DNA of 64,000 nt from Strongylocentrotus droebachiensis (taxonomy: Eukaryota > Echinodermata > Echinoidea > Camarodonta > Strongylocentrotidae), in the NCBI GenBank assembly GCA_035222895.1, contig JAVYIG010000037.1:1054001-1118000 (forward strand), written 5' to 3'. A model generated the notes under the pieces. The model saw only the letters and a program-made list of their open reading frames with translations. It did no database searches and was not told where the DNA came from. The stretch's first letter is position 1; every line of letters begins with the position of its first letter. Of this stretch, positions 58,836-64,000 are shown piece after piece. The translations under genes were made by a program, and so were the position numbers.

Positions 58836-59185
58836 GAAAATATTTTTTGTTTAGAAATGTAAAACAAATTTGGAAATTCAGATACTGTCCGCCTAATGAC
58901 TTTGTTTTTGAGTCCGATTTGCATCAAATGAATGAAGAGGATCTAAGCTTTAAAAATATGTGTCATTTATTAATTATGATTGTTATTAAATATTAAGTTA
59001 TAATAAAACATCGATAATTCTCGGTTTTTCTGGGACGCACTGTAAAGAAACAAAAAGTAATGTTGGGTATAACTTAAAACTAGATTAAATATAATTAAAA
59101 TGAGAAGCATTTTGTAACAATACTCATGGCAACGGAATATCTTACATAGAATTACAAATGGAATTGAAATTTCAAGCACACAAAC

Positions 59186-59242
59186 CTCAGATTCTGAGGC
59201 AGAAGAATCGTCAAATCCCTTTCCTCTTTTCCACTCTATCAC
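59186..59242 (-). CDS. Micro-exon F (19 codons)
   Basis: The acceptor tttattttcag and donor GAG|gtttgtgtg bracket 57 nt, phase 0-0, peptide VIEWKRGKGFDDSSASESE. One extra in-frame codon (Ser) relative to copy E. Confidence 0.6.
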
Positions 59243-60293
59243 CTGAAAATAAATAATAGCATATTTCCATTTTAATGTTACGTCCTTCAAACTTTTTCAA
59301 AAATTAGGTACGTAAAAGGATCTAAGCATCTACGTAAATGGGTAGGCCTAGATGTCACAACTTTGCTTCTCATAATCTCAGATTAATTGTACACCAAGAA
59401 AATGTGGGTTCAGCATAGCTTAAAGGTCATTGCCTCATATAATACTGAGAACTTCAGACACCTTATGAATCCATTAATTCAATTCATTTTCGCTATTTGT
59501 TTTGTATATTTTGAGATGCACCTTTTACATGAATGTAACAACTAAAACTTGTGGGAAAAGGCAACATAGCATTGGGAAACAAATTCAAATCATTTCTTTT
59601 TCTTTTTCAGACGTGCTTTGAAATGCCTCGTAGTTCAGACATATGAAGATACAAATCTTTTGTAATACATAGCAAATACATGAATTGGAAGCAATGGATT
59701 TGATGGCTAGAACTTATACATATATATATATATATATATAAAAACCTTCCGTTGTATCTCTGGTTCTCTTCTTGCGTAGTCTGCAAACTCTGGGACGATT
59801 TTCTGGAAAGATTTGGGGAGAAATTTAAGAGAATTTATAAAGCATGTCACCTAAACAGGACAATGTGACCCCAAAGGGTGTTGTTACAGGGTTTTTCCCC
59901 CAAAGGAAATACTTAAAGTGGCATGAACAAACCAACTGGTAATTTGTGTTTTGGAATTATGAACTTTCAGAAAGTAAACCTTTAGCAAGTCATGTAACCC
60001 CAATATGATCATATAGAAGCATTGTGTCGGGTACAATTGTTTTCAATGGGGAAGACTAATTTCTCTCACAAGGCAGATTACCGAGGCTTTTTGTGGAGAC
60101 ATCTCCATCATTTCATTTTTTTTAATGAATGGCTCTTTGTTATTCACGTTATTCACGTCAGTGAGATGAGAGTTGTTAACGATTTTCGACCTAAGTTGTA
60201 TAATCAATTCTGCTTTCCTTCAATATACCAAGCCAAGATAGTTGGACGTGGACCTGATGTAGGAAATGGAATAAAAACCTTAAGCTTACAAAC

Positions 60294-60359
60294 CTTCAAC
60301 GGTCTAGCCCATTCTGGAGGTGAATCGTCAGATCCCTCGCCTCCTTTATTCCATATCAA
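60294..60359 (-). CDS. Micro-exon G (22 codons)
   Basis: The acceptor tttattttcag and donor AAG|gtttgtaagc bracket 66 nt, phase 0-0, peptide LIWNKGGEGSDDSPPE then WARPLK. It is the most 5' copy in the window; its C-terminal six residues are unlike the others. Confidence 0.58.
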
Positions 60360-61349
60360 CTGAAAATAAATCAAACCATATTTACATTATAATGTTACGT
60401 CCTTCCAACATTGTACAAAATTACATGAGTAGAAGTGCTTAAGTATATACGTCCATGGGTAAATGTCATAATTAAACTTCTCATATTCTCTGAAAGATCT
60501 CGTACAAAAACACAGTGGGTTTCGCATTACAATAAGATCGTTGCCTCATATAATGCTCAGAACTGCAAACATCTTCAAAATCCATGAAGGATATTTTTAG
60601 ATGTTTTTCTAACTTGGAAAGTTGTATGATCAATTTTGCTTTTCTTCTATGAGAAAATCCAAGAGAGTTGATACAAAGATTTCATCAAATTGTGGTTATT
60701 CCCTAATACACTTGAATGTGATCAAAATAGATAAAGCTTGTGGAGAGGTACAAAGCATTGGGAAACAAATTTAAATCAAGTTTTTTCTGGTTGGAGGTGT
60801 TTTGATATGCCCTATAGTTCCGATTTAAGAAGAAACAAATCATCATTGATAGCAAATACATTGACTGACAGCAATGGACTGAATGGCTATAAGGAATGAA
60901 TATAGACCTAACATGTTCTGTCTGGTTCTGATGTTTAGAAATCAGACCACACTGGGTCGAACATCTAAAAAGAGTCGAGGAAAGATTGAAAGCATTTATA
61001 TAATATAGCATGTCATTCAAACAGGACATATTGACCCCCGAAGGCGGTTGTTTAAGTTTTTTTTTTAACCTATTTAAAGTTATCAAAAGTATTGGAAAAT
61101 TCGTGATTTTGAATTGTGAACTTTCAGGAAAAAAATCTTTAGAAAGACAAGTAACCCCAATACAATCATATATAAAAGCACTTTAGTCCGGATGTTAAGG
61201 GGCCAAAGGAGATCATTTTGTTAATAGGCCAAGAGCATTAGGTCAAAATAGGCTTAAACCTGGACATTTTCCGTAACAAGCTGATTTTTTCAGAATAGGT
61301 CCAGGAATATGTCTAAAAAAACATACTAAAAGTCCTCATAAATCCTCCT

Positions 61350-61768
61350 TGAGCGTTTTCCGCAATCCAAGATGGCGTCCACAATGGCCGCCATTTCCTG
61401 AATTTCTTATAACTTTGAAACTAGATAACCCAAATACAAAATTTAAATGTCTAAATATGTGTTTTTTTAGCATAAGGAACTTAATAAAATACTTGTTGGT
61501 AAATTTTGAAACACACAAGTAGCTATAAAACCCTTTAGCTCTTCCCGAAATCCAAAATGGCGCCTAAAATCGCAGCCATTTCCTGAATTTCTTGTAATTG
61601 TGCAACTAGGCAACCCAAATACAGAATTTAAATGGTCAAATATATGTTTTTCGGCATAAGGAACTCAACCAAATACTTGTTAACACATTTTGAAACGCAC
61701 AACTGGCAGTAAAAACACTTTCAGAGCCCTTCCCGAAATCCAAAATGGCGCCCTAAATGGCCATTATT
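61350..61768 (+). repeat. Tandem repeat, period about 187 bp, 2.2 copies
   Basis: Units start at about 61361, 61547 and 61734 with cgaaatccaaaatggcgcc, followed by gccatttcctgaatttctt, ataaggaact and aaatacttgtt. Confidence 0.85.
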
Positions 61769-61989
61769 TCAAATTTTATTTCATTGTATTAAAGTAGATA
61801 GATGAATATAATCAAATGACTAGACTTGAATAGCACCATTTAAATATATATCAGTACAAAAAAATTGTCATGAAATAAATACTTCTTATGCATAAAGTTT
61901 ACACACACCCACCCACACACACATGTGCACACATACGGCTGCTTCCATCATACTCAACGGTATCAGACCGGAAGTGTACAACCGTTACC

Positions 61990-64000
61990 GTGAAGAGTAC
62001 TCAACATTAGAAAATGGAGACACATGAGCACCAAGGTCGCTATAAAGCGTTTCATACATAATGTAGTGGAAAGCAAAGCCAAAAGTCACACGGTTGCAAA
62101 CAGAAAATGCAACTCAATAGCACATGCCATCAGCTCTGTCATAAGACCTGGGTCATTTGTGTCGCCAATATTGGTGGAATAGCTGTGTATGTACACCGGA
62201 AGTATGGCTCACGTGAACAGATATACATCTTGAGCAGCATGAGCTTTGTCTTTCATGGAGTGGTTTCAAATTCAAGAGTAACCCACTAGCGAACACCGAG
62301 GGACAAATGCGTTTTTGTATAACTTCATGCCTACTTCCAAGGTATGATATCCAAGGTATAATGAAAGTGGCCATGCAGAGTGACCCGTACGAGAGGAAGA
62401 TATTTAGAACTCTGCCCTTCATCAATCTGGACCCTTCCAATCGAGTACCATCTCCACGGCACTATGCTTTGCACAGTCACAATGTGAAAAGCATAACTTG
62501 AGAATAATTTATGTGCAGTAAAAATTTGACCAACCCTTGTACATCAAGGCAGCAGAGATTGTAGCTTCTTCTCAAGACCAAGAAAATGTAAACGTCCGTA
62601 TTGGTGGATTTTACCTCCTCGTGTCATATCTAGGCAGCATCATGGACGGAAGGTAGGCTTGCAGAGCTATGGGAGACAGTGTACGCCAAAGGGTCTATCA
62701 TACATATGCAATCAGGTCATGTATTTTCCTATCCTGCCCTCACTGGCGTGTTGATGGGTAAACCTGGCATCTTAGACAGCATACATAAGGACCACTCAGT
62801 GAATCTGTATGGTGTACTTTCTTAACCAGGACAAGAAGGCGACTGATGTGCTGAGGTGGAGTGTGTCAAACAGTTAAGTCAGATCATTTCACAACTCCTT
62901 GATCAGGCAGCAGGACAAAGTAGGCCAGGGAAGCTATGGATGCAGTGTATCCGACAACTAAGTGTCTCTTCTGCAATGTTTCATTCGAGCTGAAAGGACA
63001 GACTAGAAGCTCCATCTAAGCTGTGTGAATGAACTGATACCACATTTCCATGCTGCATGACGTCTTCCCTATGACAAATATGACAGGTTGTATTTACAAC
63101 AGATGGAAACCCTAGAGCAAACCATGCCAGGAAATGAATATACACAATTTGCAGAAAAGGGATACTTCACCATCCGCCGTGTGGATTCTTTCTGGGGTGG
63201 AAACTCCTTCTGATCAGACCATTGAACATTTCCTGATGCGGCAGCTGAAATCATCTGGAGGAATGACTCGTGGACGTGGAATCACAGACAGCACATTGGC
63301 AAAGTGGGTTTATGCACTTCCTCGCTGTGTTTCTATCTGTGATGAACTGGAACAGTTCACCGGAGTACACACTGGTACATCAGAGCAGCATAAAGACATA
63401 CGGCAAAGTACCAGGTCAATATACAATAATGATAGATGCATCTTTGTTAGATGGCTGCAGGCACATCACCATTTGTTGGATATGAAACTAATTGCCTGGT
63501 CTCCTTGTCAACTGACATCGTCGCTGGCTCATCTGATCTGTCAATTGTGATTAACCTGTAGAAATCGGCCTAGTAGCGGCATCCGAAACGAATGCATGGT
63601 AGGAAGTTCACAGATATCAAGCTACATCGTAATAACAAGGTGAAGACCATTGGTGCTAATTAGAGTAAGATTTGAAAATCAGGGGACAAAGCATAGAGGT
63701 CAACCCAACGCTACTGTTCAACAGAATCACATGTGTCCTGAATAACAGCTTGCACTCAGATGGAATCGTTCTTTGCTTTAATATGAACCTATTCCCATGC
63801 AATTTCTCTTTTAAAGGTTGGGTGGTACGTGCGGAAGCCAACAAAGAGTTATCTGGGTCTCCTGCTGAAGTCGTTCACCAAGCAATCCAACCTGCCAGAA
63901 AATGGTCTCTTTGTTTTAGATGGTGGTCACCTACTGCAATCAGTTGTTTGGCCACAACCGTCAACCTATGCTGAATTTGTTCAGTCATATATTTCATACA
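61990..64000 (+). pseudogene. Decayed member of an uncharacterised multicopy metazoan gene family
   Basis: Fragments in shifting frames keep recognisable blocks in order: SIAHAISSVIRPGSFVSPI (from about 62112), VYVHRKYGSREQIYILSS, PLYIKAAEIVASSQ with VRIGGFYLLVSYLGSIM (about 62545-62650), DRLYLQQMETLEQ and GYFTIRRVDSFWGG, DQTIEHFLMRQLKSSGGMTR, GRGITDSTLAKWV, TSEQHKDIR (63134-63420), NPTLLFNRI (63690) and VLDGGHLLQSVVWP near 63920. These match, from memory, long uncharacterised proteins present in many copies in corals, echinoderms and other animals, thought to be element-borne. Many stops and frameshifts make it a relic; it continues beyond the window. Confidence 0.6.

Larger units (their letters stand above)
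57241..61230. repeat. Tandem intron-exon units of the micro-exon array (part 3)
   Basis: Unit landmarks recur near 57460-57720, 59080-60000 and 60000-61230 (aaaagcatgtcayctaaaca, taaccccaatayratcata, gtaggcctagatgtcac, tctggttct, cacactgggtcgaacatct), interrupted by the MITE at 57741 and the LINE fragment at 58109. A TA microsatellite lies at about 59718-59742. Confidence 0.65.

Overview
This window is AT-rich eukaryotic DNA, most likely from an echinoderm and possibly a sea urchin. The reasons are dense non-LTR retrotransposons, one of which has a 2A-like start; foldback elements whose arms are 15-bp tandem repeats, as in the sea-urchin TU elements; frequent TTAA and palindromic MITEs; and multi-exon immune or death-signalling genes. 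The species call is inference.

Host genes. All host coding sequence I can support lies on the minus strand and is cut into exons, so the 5' end lies to the right. Reading 5' to 3': nine very short phase-0 exons (45-66 nt) between 60.4 and 34.9 kb, most of them copies of one acidic micro-exon carried in a tandemly duplicated intron-exon unit; a 97-nt exon at 28.1 kb; a 1,131-nt leucine-rich-repeat-like exon at 21.5-22.6 kb; and a Death-domain exon with a stop codon at 20.2-20.5 kb. Further downstream come an acidic linker exon (14.2 kb), a ZU5 exon (12.7-13.0 kb), a ZU5/UPA exon with an HFS motif (1.9-2.2 kb) and a further UPA-region exon (35-166). Phases agree at each junction I propose. The LRR exon ends in phase 1, and both the Death exon and the linker-ZU5-UPA chain begin in phase 1. 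The locus may therefore be one gene with two alternative C-termini (LRR-Death, or LRR-ZU5-UPA in PIDD1/NLRP1-like order), or two adjacent genes. Exons further 5' and the end of the ZU5-UPA branch lie outside the window.

Mobile DNA fills most introns. LINE copies lie at 2.6-4.0 kb (one nonsense codon), 5.6-9.95 kb (intact 1,019-codon endonuclease/RT ORF, broken ORF1), 16.5-20.05 kb (2A-like motif, frameshifted), 41.0-46.3 kb (split by a foldback element) and 58.1-58.8 kb (RT fragment). Foldback or MITE elements lie at 1.3-1.7, 5.1/11.8-12.1 (TU-like arms), 10.7, 13.1-13.5, 23.5-25.3, 32.5-33.0 (TTAA target), 33.9-34.5, 43.8-45.9 (TTA target), 56.0-57.0 and 57.7-57.9 kb. Tandem duplications lie at 28.1-30.4, 52.9-57.2 and 61.35-61.77 kb. 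A decayed plus-strand member of an uncharacterised multicopy metazoan gene family runs from about 62.0 kb to the right edge.

The most unusual signal is the micro-exon array. Two copies at 34.9 and 37.6 kb have near-identical flanks, but their 66-nt exons differ at four sites, and all four differences change the amino acid. Exon boundaries were read by eye from splice consensus, phase and open frame; transcripts are needed to prove them.
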